Source: Schizochytrium sp. TIO01 (taxonomy: Eukaryota; Sar; Bigyra; Thraustochytrida; Thraustochytriidae). Taken from it: 64,000 nt of DNA. The position numbers and the translations under genes are program-made. The DNA is taken from NCBI GenBank assembly GCA_004764695.1, contig SMSO01000035.1, positions 370,001-434,000 of the forward strand, given 5' to 3'. Shown piece by piece: positions 44,456-56,153 of this stretch (its first letter is position 1; each line of letters opens with the position of its first letter). The notes under the pieces were generated by a model, which ran no database searches, was not told where the DNA came from, and worked only from the letters and a program-made list of their open reading frames with translations.

Positions 44456-46235
44456 ATGATTAACAGCCGCAGTCATCCACTTCACAGCGCTTTTCTTTCT
44501 GCTCCTAACGCCTGTCAATCCCCTGCGCTGTTCCTCTGGCGGCAGAGAAGCAAGCGGCGATCTCGCATACTCAACTCGAAACGTTCCTTTGCAGTGCCTT
44601 CAGCTCTCCGCTGCGAAAGAAAGAAACCGAAGTTAGAGCGATCGCAACCCAGTCTATTTCATCCATTACTTATTATCAAAAAAGAGAAAAACAAAGAGAA
44701 AAAACAAAGAGAAAATAAAAAAACTGTGAAGAAGAATAGATAGTGAGTCCCCTCCAAACTTAGCCACCACAACTCGCTCCTCTTTCTTTGCATCGCGATC
44801 GATTACGCCTTCGTTAATCCCCGGCAATTATTACATCCTAATGTCCTATTTACCCACCTACCCATCCATCCATCTACCTACAAAGAAAACCACTTCGAAG
44901 CACAAAACTAAACTAAAACTCCTTCTTTTGGTTTCGATTTTGTTTTATAAAATAAAATGTTACCTCCTCTGAAAATAAACAAAGAAAGAATGAGTCGATA
45001 ACAACAACAACTTGACTAGTCCCTCGCATTTATTCGTTCCTATTGACGACGCCTTCGCTGCCTGCCTGTCGCGGTCTCAGCGCCACCGACCCGCTTCCAG
45101 CTTTCGCCGCCCAGGCCTGCCCCGAGGGCCTGCTGGCCGCCTCCGCTGTCCCTCTCGTTCTCGTAGACGTCCTCGCCGTCGCTCTCGCCGTCGCTCTTGC
45201 CGTCGTTCGCGCCCTTCATCACGGGTGGGCGCAAGCAAGAAAGAAAGAAAGCACAGATATGAGGAAAGAAAGTCTCAAAGACAGCGACGGTAAATAAGTA
45301 AGTAAGTAAGTAGGTAAGAGGGCACCTTATCGCTAAAGCGCGCATAGGGTCCTATAGCGTCGTTTGCCACAGACGTAACTCCCGGCGCATTCAGCTTTTC
45401 GCCTCCTCAGTATAAGGCCGCCTTAAAAGCCGCTGTTACGAGCGAAGTGGGGTCTCTGTATGCGCTGGAGAAGGCCACGGACGTAGGTTTGTGCGTGCGA
45501 AGGAACGAATGAATACGCACATACTTACGTACATGCGAGTGAGTGAATACATAAAAGAATGAATGAAAATGAATGAATGAATTTATGCATATGGTATGTA
45601 TGTATGCATGTATTTGACGGTACGTGCGGAGGTATCAAGGGTAGCTTTGCAATAGTGGTAGTAGTAGTGGTACTAGGCATGCTATCGTGTCCTAGTAGAG
45701 AACTACACATGTTAGGTAGATAATTTTTTAGTGGTGGAAGTGGAATGTTTAATTAATTGGCTGTGGGATTCCTTTTACTCCGAGCGTTTCGAGTTTGAGC
45801 TTCCGAGTTCTTCTTATACCTTTGATACCTCATGATATCTACTTATGTAACTACCTACCTAGGTAGAAAGGTATGCCTCATCATTCATTCGTAATCTCAT
45901 TGCTCCTTTGCATTCTTATTTTAAGATTAACTTTTTAAATTATCGATTTCACTCCTCTCTTTCTCAATCTGAAGACGGTGAGTGAAAAAGTACAGCGACG
46001 CCATTTTCGCCAAACTAAGCCTCGTGACTCCGTTTGGGAGAGTAAGGAAAGCGTCACGTACTGCCCTGCCTCCTTCTTTCTTTCTTTCTCTCTCTTCTTT
46101 CGCGGTGGCTCGCTTGGTCCTTCAGGGGAGTGCGCGGTTGTTTCGCAGAGCTCAGATGTTTAGGTTTGGACAGTATGAAAAAAGAATTTATTAAATTTCA
46201 ATCTTTGAGGGAAATGAATCAACAACATTTAGTTT

Positions 46236-46242
<7 letters not shown>

Positions 46243-46271
<29 letters not shown>
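46243..46271. repeat. T29 homopolymer
   Basis: Twenty-nine consecutive T residues, preceded by shorter AGTTTTTTTT units and followed by an AAATTTAAATTAATTAATTA-like palindromic AT stretch. Confidence 0.9.
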
Positions 46272-46281
<10 letters not shown>

Positions 46282-47736
46282 TAATTAATTAAATTAAACT
46301 AAAAAAGCCTTGCTCTAAAATCAGAATGCGAAAGAGCCTGTAAATATGAATGCATGAAAAAGAGAAAAGAAGAAAGAAGGTGCACAGCTAGGCTTAATTA
46401 ATGTGGGTAAAATTTCAAGATGGCAGATGAAAGAGGACAAACGAAACCAAAAAAGGGGAATCCGCGGAGCACAAGGATCGTTCGGCGTGAGCGAGCGAAA
46501 TGAAAGAAAAAGACAAAGAAAAAGAAGGAGGTGGAAAACTTAAATTTTAGCCATGAGAAGCTAAGCTTTCAAAGTGAGAGCGTATCTCCGGTCTCTTGCT
46601 ATTACTTTAATTAAAAAAATAAAAATCATAAAAAAGCCAAGGTAAAAAAACAAACAAAAGCAAACTCCGCCTCCAATCGAAATGGAGAAGCGGGCTTGAG
46701 TGCAGCTCGACGGCATTCGCTTTCACGTTCTAAGCGCACTAACAGCTCCATTTCATGCCTCGCGTTGTTTCCTCCCCAGGCCCAAGCTGAGCAGGACTTG
46801 CTTCTTGCTTGGTTCACCTCAAAGAGGCTCGAAGAGAAGAGGTGAAACAATCCTCCCTCCATATATTGAAATTGTACCTACCTTCAGATACTACTAGTGC
46901 AGGCAGCTTTAGTTTTCACTTATAGCGCACTGGTGGCTTTCTAAAATTTGTGTTCCAAGTGCTGTAAACCCGTTCTTCTTCCGGAGCCCGTTCTTCTCCT
47001 CCTCGATTCTCTCACGCGCGCTTCCTGAGAACGTGCGGTGCTTCTCTGCTCTTCGGAGAGCTTTCTTTCTCTTGATTTTCGAGCTGCGAATTGATGGAGG
47101 CCGCAGGTTTCCTCGGAGCAGCACCGTCACGAGCTTTTCTTTCTTTCAGCTTCTTGCGAGGAGAGCTCTGGGCCCTAAACGGAGTGGAACCCATTGTATG
47201 TTTTCTGGACTTCTTTGTGCCTTACCTGAGCATTCATCCATCCGTCCATCCGTTCCTCCTCCTCCGTCGAAAGAGAGAAACAAAGAAAGAAACAAAGAAA
47301 GAAAGAAGGTACGTACGTACGCGCAGAATGAATGAATGAGGGAATGAATGAATGAATGCATGCATGCATTTATTCGCAGAGGCCCAATGACTGCCGTGAA
47401 GAAGAGCTTCTTGGCTTGAAAAGGGTTTCCTGCGAAGGAAGAAGCCTAAGAAAGAAAGAAAAAAAGAAAGAAAGAAAGAAGAAAAAAAGAGAGGCTTCAC
47501 TCTTTGGAACTAAAACTCACTTTTTTGGGGGAGAGGCGCTCCATTGCACATCCAACGCCAACAATTCTGGGCAAGCGACGATGACTGACTAGAGGCTGCC
47601 ATGAACGACTGGAACGAGAGTGCCTTTAGAGATCAGCGTCGAAGTTCGATGCTGCGAGGCTGCGAGGCTTGATTCTATCATGAATGTAATTCACTCACTC
47701 TTTTTATTTATTATATAGGACTCCTAAGAAACAGAA

Positions 47737-47740
<4 letters not shown>

Positions 47741-47784
<44 letters not shown>
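47741..47784. repeat. (GAAA)11 tetranucleotide array
   Basis: Eleven uninterrupted GAAA units. Shorter GAAA arrays occur at about 47276-47307 and 47450-47481. Confidence 0.95.
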
Positions 47785-47786
<2 letters not shown>

Positions 47787-48007
47787 GGGAAATCAGTGGT
47801 TTGTGGGAATAGGTGTGGATTGCCAAATACCTTGTGACTGGACCCCGCCTTTTTTGTTGTGCAAAATATTAAAACGGAGTCAACACCGTATCTGAGTGTG
47901 CAAGAGCAATAAGAAAGCGGCCAAGCCAGCAACAGCTTCGAAACAGAAACGCTCTGGTTCAACAGGGACTACAAACAGAAGAGCGCAAGTAAGTCCTGCT
48001 GCTAGTA

Positions 48008-48055
48008 CCTCCCTCCTTTCCTTTCCTTTTCCTTTTCCTTTTCCTTTTCCTTTCC
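48008..48055. repeat. (CCTTTT)n polypyrimidine tract
   Basis: Nearly pure pyrimidine 48-bp run with CCTTTT units, followed at about 48065-48150 by a mostly purine run (GAGAAGAGAAAAG type). The two could pair partly as an inverted repeat. Confidence 0.85.
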
Positions 48056-48390
48056 GCCGCTGACAGAGAAAGAGAGAAGAGAAGAGAAAAGAAACGAAAC
48101 GATAAGAAAATAAAAGAGAATGAAAGGGAGAGGAAAGCAATGAAAGAAACGATAACCGCATAGCGAAATTGAGATTGAGATTGAGATTATTGAGGTTGAG
48201 GTTGACGAAGCCTATTCTTCTTCTCTCCGCCGGGCGTCGATGAGTGGATGGGTGGATGGGTGGGCGGGTGGACGAGCGATTGCGGCTGCTCGCGAAGTTC
48301 CCTCTCGACCTCGGCCTGGAGCCCTGTCAGCCTCCCTTGCGACCCAAACAAACGAATGCGCTATTGAGAAAGGGGCGGAGAGCTCTAAAA

Positions 48391-48446
48391 CAATAGACAA
48401 TAGACAATAGACTATAGACAATAGACAATAGACAATAGACAATAGA
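48391..48446. repeat. 7-bp tandem repeat CAATAGA x8
   Basis: Eight 7-bp units, one of them a CTATAGA variant. The unit does not match the known TTTAGGG or TTAGGG telomere repeats on either strand. Confidence 0.95.
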
Positions 48447-48520
48447 TAGTCAGAGAGAGAGTGAGTAGTAGCCAAAGCAGCGCAGAACTGACTCGGCTGA
48501 CGGACAAACAAATAAACAAA

Positions 48521-48552
48521 CAGACAGACAGACAGGCAGACAGACAGACAGA
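48521..48552. repeat. (CAGA)n tetranucleotide array
   Basis: Eight CAGA-type units with one CAGG variant, preceded by ACAA/ATAA units. Confidence 0.9.
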
Positions 48553-49704
48553 CGGAGGAAACACCAACAGAGCCTTGGCCGCGGAGCCTTTCAGCCCTCG
48601 GCGCCACAGTTGGTCTGCGTGGGAGGGCGCGGCCTGAAAGCCCAACAAACGCCGGGTCAACAACACTTGGGCTTGGGCTCTCGAGATCTCCAGGAACCAG
48701 CGCCCAAATAAACAAAGAAACAAAGAAAGAAACAAATAATCAAACAAACAAATAAACCAGAACATATATGTATATACACATGGACGCAAGAAGAAGAAGA
48801 AGAAGAAGAAGAAAAAAAACATATATTTATATTTATTTACGCTCAGAAATATAGTGCCTTCCTTTCTTTCTTTCTTTCTCTCTTTCTTTCTTTCTTTCTA
48901 TCGATCAAACTCTTTCATTCATCCTTTCGCAGAAAAAAAGGAAGAAAGCCAAACGCTGGCGGAATAAAAGAGGCGAAAGAGGGCGTCTTTTGTTCTGTTT
49001 CTTTATCTGCTTCTTCACCGCCGACGGAGCTCTGGCCTTTTGCCGATGGAGGGGAAGAGCTCCGCGGTTCCCGAAGCCTGTGCCTGCGTCGCCCTCCTGT
49101 CTCCCACCGGCGCCTCAGTCACGAGCGCCTGATCGATCGATTTCTTCTTCTTCCTCTGGTTTTAAAACGCCTCCTTTTCCCTGGAAAGAAGAAGAAGAAG
49201 AAACAGATCGAACCTACAGTAAGTAAGAGAAGATCCTAGGGCTCCCTACTCTCTACGCTAGCGAGCTCTGCTTTCCTTTCTGTTCCTTTTCGCCTTTTCA
49301 AGTTCTTTGCCCCCTTCTTAAAATCCTTCTCTTTTTTCCTTTTTTCCTTTTTTTCCCACTTTTTTTTTCTTTTTTTTTTTCTTCTTCTTCTTCTTCTTCT
49401 TTTCGTTCGCTTCCTCAGGATAATTGATGAAACAAATAACTTTAAATAACTAAAATTCTCCTCTGGACAGTCCTCCACTTCGTTGAGTCTCTGTCTGTCT
49501 GTATGGTCTTCTTCTCCAAAAAACACACACACGTACTAAGCCCATGTTGGGCTGCCTGGGAAGAGAATAAACCAAGACACAGGAGAATAAAGAGTAAGAT
49601 CCCAGATGCTATACAACCCTATCTTCCCCACCAAGCTTGTTTGCTTCTTCTCCCTTCCTTCCTTCTTTCTTTGGAGGGTGGGTGCGTCTATATTGAAAAG
49701 TTTA

Positions 49705-49856
49705 ACAACAACAATAATAATAATTAATATTATTAGTATTACTATTATTATTAGAATTAGTGGTGGTTTTAGATTTGGTAGCAGTAGTAATTATAATAGT
49801 AATAGCAATAGTGGTGTTATTAATAGCAATAGTATTATTAATAGTAGTAAACAATT
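49705..49856. repeat. Degenerate (AAT/AGT/ATT) trinucleotide region
   Basis: About 150 bp of imperfect AT-rich 3-bp units, similar in kind to the array at 37318-37446. Confidence 0.75.
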
Positions 49857-50583
49857 CTAAATGTAAAAGTTCTGATAATTACATTTAATATTCTTTTCTC
49901 TCTTTTTTTAAATTAAAAAAAGAAAACTGTTGCCCCTGCCTAACTCTTCTTCTTCTTCTTCTTCTTCTTCTCGTCAGTGTGCGACGAAGACGAAGGAAAC
50001 TCAAAAATCATTTAGTACTACGTGAGCGAGCGCTTCTTGTTTGTGCTGTTTATCGTTTGCACCTCTAACAACAGAGTGAGTGAGGAGTGAAATCATCTCT
50101 CTTCGCTGTAAGAGCACAGGTGGATCGAGATACAAAAGAGACTATGGGACGTACTTGTCAAAGCAATACTTACAGGTCTCCACGTTGAGCGAAGAAGCCT
50201 GGAAACACAAAATGCAGTACTTTTGAGGATATCATCGCCGGTTAAAAAAATACTGTTTCCATCCAGGCCGACCCCTCTTTAGCTTCTTCTCCTCACCTTC
50301 CTTCGGCAACGCAAGAGGCACGGCACTTCACAGCTCGGAAATTACAACAACTATTGTACGGCGGCAGCTTCTAGGCAGGCGACGCTTTCTCTCATCGAGG
50401 GCGCTGCTTCGAGGATCACTGTGGCAGCGAAAAGACATCCATCCATCCACCAAGGCTGCTGATAAGAGCCTGCCTGCTCTGTTTAAATGTAAACATTTGA
50501 GTGAAGGGCGGAAGCTAAGGTGCTTGAAAGTTTTATTACTTACAATTCTTTACCTTTATTCACTGACCGTGGAGAATTAGTTA

Positions 50584-50619
50584 ATTCATTCATTCATTCA
50601 TTCATTCATTCATTCATTA
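50584..50619. repeat. (ATTC)9 tetranucleotide array
   Basis: About nine uninterrupted ATTC units. This is the complement of the GAAT unit at 37931-38014, so the same repeat type occurs in both orientations. Confidence 0.9.
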
Positions 50620-51946
50620 ATAGACACCGTTGGTGTCGGAGAGTTTTGAGATTTACCTTTCGCCGTCGTTTTGTGATGAAAAAGCTGTCTTCTTTTGAAG
50701 TTTGAAAGCGCTTTTTGTTCTTCTAACTTTCAATTTATTTATATTTATGTAATTTAAATAAACAAAGGAATCAAATAAAAACAGTGCGTGCACGTACTCT
50801 CTCTCCTGCCGCACTTGGACAGAAGAGCTCATGGATTGCTGGGAAAGGTGGACAGAGCAGGTGAACGGACGTATTCTCTAATAAGCGCCTCGCCCTCGCA
50901 AGTTAAGCAAGGCACTTTTTGCCAAAGCGAGTCACAGAAACTCAAAAACAGCCCAAACCTGTTTGAGGTAGCCCGCCATCCTGTTCATGAATCACGTCAT
51001 TTATTCATTTATTTTATTCATATTTATTTTGTTTATTTATTTTGCTTATTTGTTTTGGTTTCTAGGATCAAGAGAAGCATAATACAACAGATCTACTGTC
51101 AAAAAAAGTGAATTTTTAAAAATCATTCTTTGTGGGGTTCTAATGCACGTAAACAAAATGTACTTTGTATTTTCAATGCAAAAAGAATCGGTTCGTGTCG
51201 TTCGTTTCCTCATCCTGGATCGATTCCGCGTTTCCCAGCTCTCTCGCATTCCTTCTAACCCAGGAAACCGCAGCACGAGACGCGCACTGCTGTGTATGTA
51301 TGTAACGGAGGCTCTGGCCACTCCGAGTCGCAAATCCCCGTTTCTTTGCCCGATAGATCGATCTCTCGCACTCTCTGGCTCATTCGAGCATTTTCGTTTA
51401 AATGCATTAGCGGCGGTGACACAATTGATCATCTTCGACGTATGAAAACAAACAAACAAACAAAAACAAAACACCGCACCGCCACTGGAGATAAAAGAAA
51501 CAAACAACAAACAAGGAGGGAGCGAACTCTCTCGATTCGATTAGAACAAGGAGAAGAAGAGCATAAAAACAGCAGAGAAGCAAAAGCTTCTGCTGTATTT
51601 TGTTTCGTTCTATTTTGTTTTGTTTTGTTTGTTTTGTTTCGTTCAACCGCAAGTTGAAAGGGGTCTCTCACTCTCTCTAAGTCTTTGCCATCTCCATCTT
51701 TTAACTTTCTTTCTCCCGGGCCCTCGCAGAGTCAAAACAGCGCAGCTCATTCCATACAGCTTTTGGCTTTTTATTTCCGTTTGTAGTTGTTTGTAATTGT
51801 TTGTTTGTAGTTGTTTGTTTGTAGTTGTTTGTTTGTCGCTCTTTGGGAAAGAGGCAATCTTGAAATCAGCCGAACAAGCGACCCTTCCTTCATTCAAGTT
51901 CAAGTGGAGTGAAGAAAACCATCTCCAGCCGCCAACATCATAGCCC

Positions 51947-51978
51947 AAGCAAGCAAGCAAGCTAGCTAGCTAGCTAGC
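51947..51978. repeat. (AAGC)4(TAGC)4 compound repeat
   Basis: Four AAGC units pass directly into four TAGC units. A loose AAAGC pentamer array follows at about 52034-52087. Confidence 0.9.
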
Positions 51979-52185
51979 TCTTCAATTCTCCTACCTCCCT
52001 CCTCAGCGCAGCACCAGCTCTGCGTCCATCGAGGCAAAGCAAAGCAAGCAAAAGGTCAGCATAGCAAAGCAAAGCAAAGCAAAGCAACAGTAAACAGAAC
52101 AGGCAAATTCGGCCTTGCGCTCTTCTTTCTCTGGTGGTAAGATAAAGCACAAACGAACGCATAAAGGCTCATTCAGGCAGACTCT

Positions 52186-52218
52186 GTTTGTTTGTTTGTT
52201 TGTTTGTTTGTTTGTTTG
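52186..52218. repeat. (TTTG)n tetranucleotide array
   Basis: Eight TTTG units. Followed by (CAGA)n, (TGAT/TGAC)n and (GATC)n units up to about 52325. Confidence 0.9.
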
Positions 52219-52883
52219 AGGCAGCTTTGGCTTCTTCTTGTTCATCATCTTCTTCTGTACAGACAGACAGACAGACTGATTGATTGACTGATTGACTGAC
52301 GGAGCGATCGATCGATCGATTGATTGTGGTTCCACCCATCGTTCATGGGACGCCGCTCGCAGAGGCACTCGCTACTCCCAGGCTCCACCGTCGCGCCTGC
52401 CTGCAGCCCAGCATCGAGCGGCGCCAGGCGTCGAGCGCTCCTGCCAGAGCTTGCGGGCTCGCGAGCGATTGGATTTGATTGATCTGGTTTGTCTGCAGCT
52501 CGCGAGCTTTCATCGCTTGCTTGCGGGCGACGGACTCGCGGCGTTGCCGCGTCGAGGCGTGCAGCCAGCGGGCGCGGGCTCCGCGAGCAGCTGCTTGCTC
52601 GCTCTCGTTTCATGCGCGGCGGCGATCTGCGACGGCTCTCCTGATTGATCTCCATCGCTCAAATCGCATCAGATCGGCGCGGCTCGAGCTAACCTCTTTC
52701 TCGCCCGCCCCGCGACCTCGAAACCGGCAGCCATCGCCGCCATCGCCATCCATCGCCATCCATCCGCCGGCTGATCCAGCGACGCGGCGGCCCACGGCGC
52801 AGGCGAAGGCCTCCCAGCGGAGGAGACGCGCGGCGCCTCGAGCGGAGTAAGTAAGAAGAAGGCGAAGAAGAAACAGTCCATCG

Positions 52884-52934
52884 TCGATCGATCGATCGCT
52901 CAACAATCGATCGATCGATCAATCGATCAATCGA
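52884..52934. repeat. (ATCG)n self-complementary repeat
   Basis: GATCGATC-type units, interrupted once by CTCAACA. GATC is palindromic, so the tract can extrude hairpins. Confidence 0.85.
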
Positions 52935-53398
52935 CCAAAGAGGAACAGAAAAACAAACAACAAACAAACAAACAAACAAAAGAGGGAAAGCCGACCTTCG
53001 AGAGGGGACAGCCTCGAGGTGGCAAGAACTCAGGGTCTGCCTGCTCCTGGAAGCGCCGGCTGTGTTCTCGCGGCGCGCACACCGGGTCCTCGTAGGTGCG
53101 CGGGGACCCCCGGGCCTGATCGGGGAAAAAAAAAGAGAGGAGAAGAAAGGTAGGTGAGGTCCACAGCGTTTAGGGGGAAGCGTCGCGGAGGAGACCGATT
53201 GCTTCCGTCTCGTCGGGCCCCTCTGGGATTCTTTTTTGTTATAGTTGGTCAGTCTATTGAAATTCTGGTTGTAGTAGAAGGGGGAAACTTGCTGGTTGTG
53301 GTATTGGGAACGCTCAGAGAGTTGCTGGGAGTAGGAGGGGCCGCCTTCCGTCTGTCTCCACACGGTTTTTTTTTCTTTTTCTTTTTTTGGTTGCCTTT

Positions 53399-53424
53399 CT
53401 ATCTATCTATCTATCTATCTATCT
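53399..53424. repeat. (CTAT)n tetranucleotide array
   Basis: Six uninterrupted CTAT units. Confidence 0.9.
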
Positions 53425-53697
53425 GTCCCTTTATCTCGATCTCTCTGTGGGTGTCTGGCGGCGGGATTTTTTCTCCCGTCTGATTCTTTCTTTCTTTCTT
53501 TCGTTCGTGATTTCCATTTTCCTCGCGTTCTTCTCGATTGGTCGCCTGTTTTGATAGGATTGAGCGGTCGATTGATAGAAAGATAGTTAGATACGGCTGA
53601 TCGATTGGTCGATACATAGACAGATAGATTGGCTGGCTGGGCGTGTTTGGCTTTGATTTGAGGCCTTCGTTGCGATAGACCGACCGACGGAACAACC

Positions 53698-53734
53698 GAC
53701 TGACTGACTGACTGACTGACTGATTGATTGATTG
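53698..53734. repeat. (GACT)n(GATT)n compound repeat
   Basis: Five to six GACT units followed by three GATT units; the two differ by a single C/T change. Confidence 0.9.
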
Positions 53735-53771
53735 TTTGCTTCTTGATTGGTGTTTCATTTCCCTTTTCTTT

Positions 53772-53809
<38 letters not shown>

Positions 53810-53836
53810 TCTTTCTTTCTTTCTTTCTTTCTTTCT
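53772..53836. repeat. (TTGC)9(TTTC)7 compound repeat
   Basis: About nine TTGC units turn without a break into about seven TTTC units. TTGC is the complement of the GCAA unit at 39805-39888. Confidence 0.9.
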
Positions 53837-54058
53837 CGCTCTTTTTTGTTTGCAGTCAATTAATCAATCAATCAATCAATTAATCAATTGATCGATCAGT
53901 CACTCTGTTAATCAAAATCGATTGATTGGAGGCTTTTATAAGAATCAGCTGATTGATTGACTGACTGACTGACTGACCGACCAACTGACTTACGAAGTCA
54001 CTGGGTCTACCTTCCTACGCAGTTAGTTTCACGCTATTAGTTGGTCGATCGACTGTTC

Positions 54059-54109
54059 GTTTGTTTGTTTGTTTGTTTGTTTGTTTTTGTTTGTTTGTTT
54101 GTTTGTTTG
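54059..54109. repeat. (TTTG)n tetranucleotide array
   Basis: About twelve TTTG units with a single-base slip in the middle, about 345 bp upstream of the zinc-finger gene start. An (AATC)n/(AAAC)n array follows at about 54169-54210. Confidence 0.9.
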
Positions 54110-54452
54110 ATCGTCCGTTCGAACGATTTAACTGTTTAACAAACACATTTAATTTGCCAATCTTCACAACAATCAATCAATCAATCAAACAAACAAATAG
54201 ATAGATAAACAAATCATCGTTCGTGAGAGGGCCGAAAGGACCGCAAGAACACACCCTCTGAAGGCACCAGAGGGGGAGGGAAAAAACCTGCAAGCAACAG
54301 CAGGAAGTAGAAGCGGGCTTTCTGAGAGAGCGGTGCCCCGCAGCCCGCTTGTCCACAGTGCAGATAGGCCAACAGCCCCGCCTACAACGGCCCGGATAAG
54401 CTTGTAAAGCCACAGCCGGCCCCGCAGCGACTCCACAGCCGGCGATAGCATT

Positions 54453-54668
54453 ATGAAGGTCAAGCCCGACAAGAACTCAGGCCACGTGCGCCGGCCTTTT
54501 CATAAAGAGGATGAGGCAGCCAAAAAGAAAGAGAAAGAGAAAGAGAAAGAGGAGAGCAGCGACAGGAGAGGGCGCAAGTATAACAAGTACAAGAGCAACA
54601 GCGGCAGCAGCGGCAGCAGGAGCAACAGAGACAGCTTAAGCAAGCAGTACAGAAGCAGCAGCAGCTGC

Positions 54669-54733
<65 letters not shown>

Positions 54734-56122
54734 CAATTGCAGCAGGAGCGAGGAGGAGGATAAGAAGAGGAGGAAGAAGCAGAAGCAGGAGGAGGAGGAG
54801 GAGGAAAAGAGGATAAACCTCGGCGGCGACAAAATCGTGAACGAGGAAGAGTCCAACTCGCTGCTGCTGGGCGGCTTGGTGGGCGGGAGCTATAACGCGA
54901 ACCTGGGCGGCGCAAAGGTCGTGGAAGGGGCCAGGGTGAAGAGAGGCGGAAGCGGGCGGGGCGAAAGCAGGCCCGACGGAGGTCCTCGTTTTGGCAAGTC
55001 TGGCGTGAGCGGCGGCGGCGGCGGCAACATTGCCCGGTTTGGAAACAACGAGCTAAGGCCAGTTGCGTTTGGCCTAGGTAGCGGCGACCTCGGCGGCTCA
55101 GGCGTCGAGCAGCAACGGCTGGCCGGCTCGGTGCTGGGAGGACTTCTGCTTGGAGCAGGTAACAAGAAAGTAAGCCTTGCAGACCTCCTCGCGGCGAGTG
55201 GAAGCCAAGATCGCCATCAAAGTCAGCCCAAGCGACAGCAGGGACTCGAAGAAGGCCGCCTTCAGAAGCAGACCAACTCGAGAAGGAGACCAAGGGATTC
55301 TGCTTCTTCGTCTTCGCCTTTGCCTTCGTCTTCGTCTTCGTCTTCTACCTCAAACAGAAACAAAACTGGCCGCGTGAAGAAAGCCAAGACCTCGGTGGAG
55401 TGGAGACCTTCGTCAAGGGCATCTGTACTGTCATCTTTGTCATCCTCTCGGTCAAGAATCTCAGAATCCCCGCCACTGCTAGGCCAGCTGGAGGAGGATA
55501 TTGGCCACAACCGCACGGATGAAGACTCGAGCGACGTCGGCATGAAGAGAAGGCACTACGATGATGGCAGGACGCCCTCAGAGGCAGACAATATTACACG
55601 CTTAAAGGGACATCAAGCACGACATGACGAAGAAGACGACAACGACGACACTGGCAAGTTTAACAATGTACACGACGACGAAGAAGAGGGAGACGATGAA
55701 GAAGGGGAAAACGCAGCAGTGAAAAGAATTTTAAAGCAGCATCACCAGCACTCCGTGCAGCGAGGCCGAACAACCATGATGAACAGCAATAGCGGAACCG
55801 GAAGCGGGAGCTCTTCAAGCAGCAACAGTAGCTCGTCGTCAAGTAGTATTAAGAGCGAGCACAGAAAGATGAACAGCAGCAGCGGGAATAATACCGACAA
55901 GAAAATGAGCAAGCACGCTCAAAATGACGACGGTGAACACGCAGGCAGCAGTAGCAAGAACCGCTTGCTCGGTGGCAGCGGCGGCGGTGGCAGCAATAAC
56001 AGCAGTAACAACAATAACAGCAACAGGAGTAGCAACAGCAACAGCAACAATGGCACAAACAGCGGTAACGGTGGTGGAAGTCACAGCAGTGGCAATAACA
56101 ACAACAATAATAACAACAACCG

Positions 56123-56153
<31 letters not shown>

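Larger units (their letters stand above)
30905..54452. other. 23.5-kb gene-free, microsatellite-rich region
   Basis: No open frame here has a recognisable domain, sensible composition and an ATG start together. The longest (193-227 codons near 40.2-40.9 kb) overlap on opposite strands and lie in GC-rich DNA. From about 33.9 kb on, the sequence alternates AT-rich DNA, GC-rich islands (about 40.0-40.7, 42.5-43.8, 45.0-45.4, 48.2-48.7, 52.3-53.2 kb) and dense tandem repeats with mostly 4-bp units. It could be a long regulatory or 5' region of the zinc-finger gene that follows, a heterochromatic block, or hold spliced non-coding RNA. None of these is shown by sequence alone. Confidence 0.6.

Noticed and set aside
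48391-48446. CAATAGA heptamer array as an internal telomere repeat
   Set aside because: Unit does not match TTTAGGG, TTAGGG or simple variants on either strand.
51217-51227. GGATCGATTCC resembling a tRNA B box
   Set aside because: No A box at the right spacing and no cloverleaf can be drawn.
54460-55293. 277-codon Cys/Ser/Leu-rich frame antisense to the second zinc-finger gene
   Set aside because: Shadow of the (AGC)n and Gly/Arg-rich codons; long Cys runs are the complement of poly-Ser coding.
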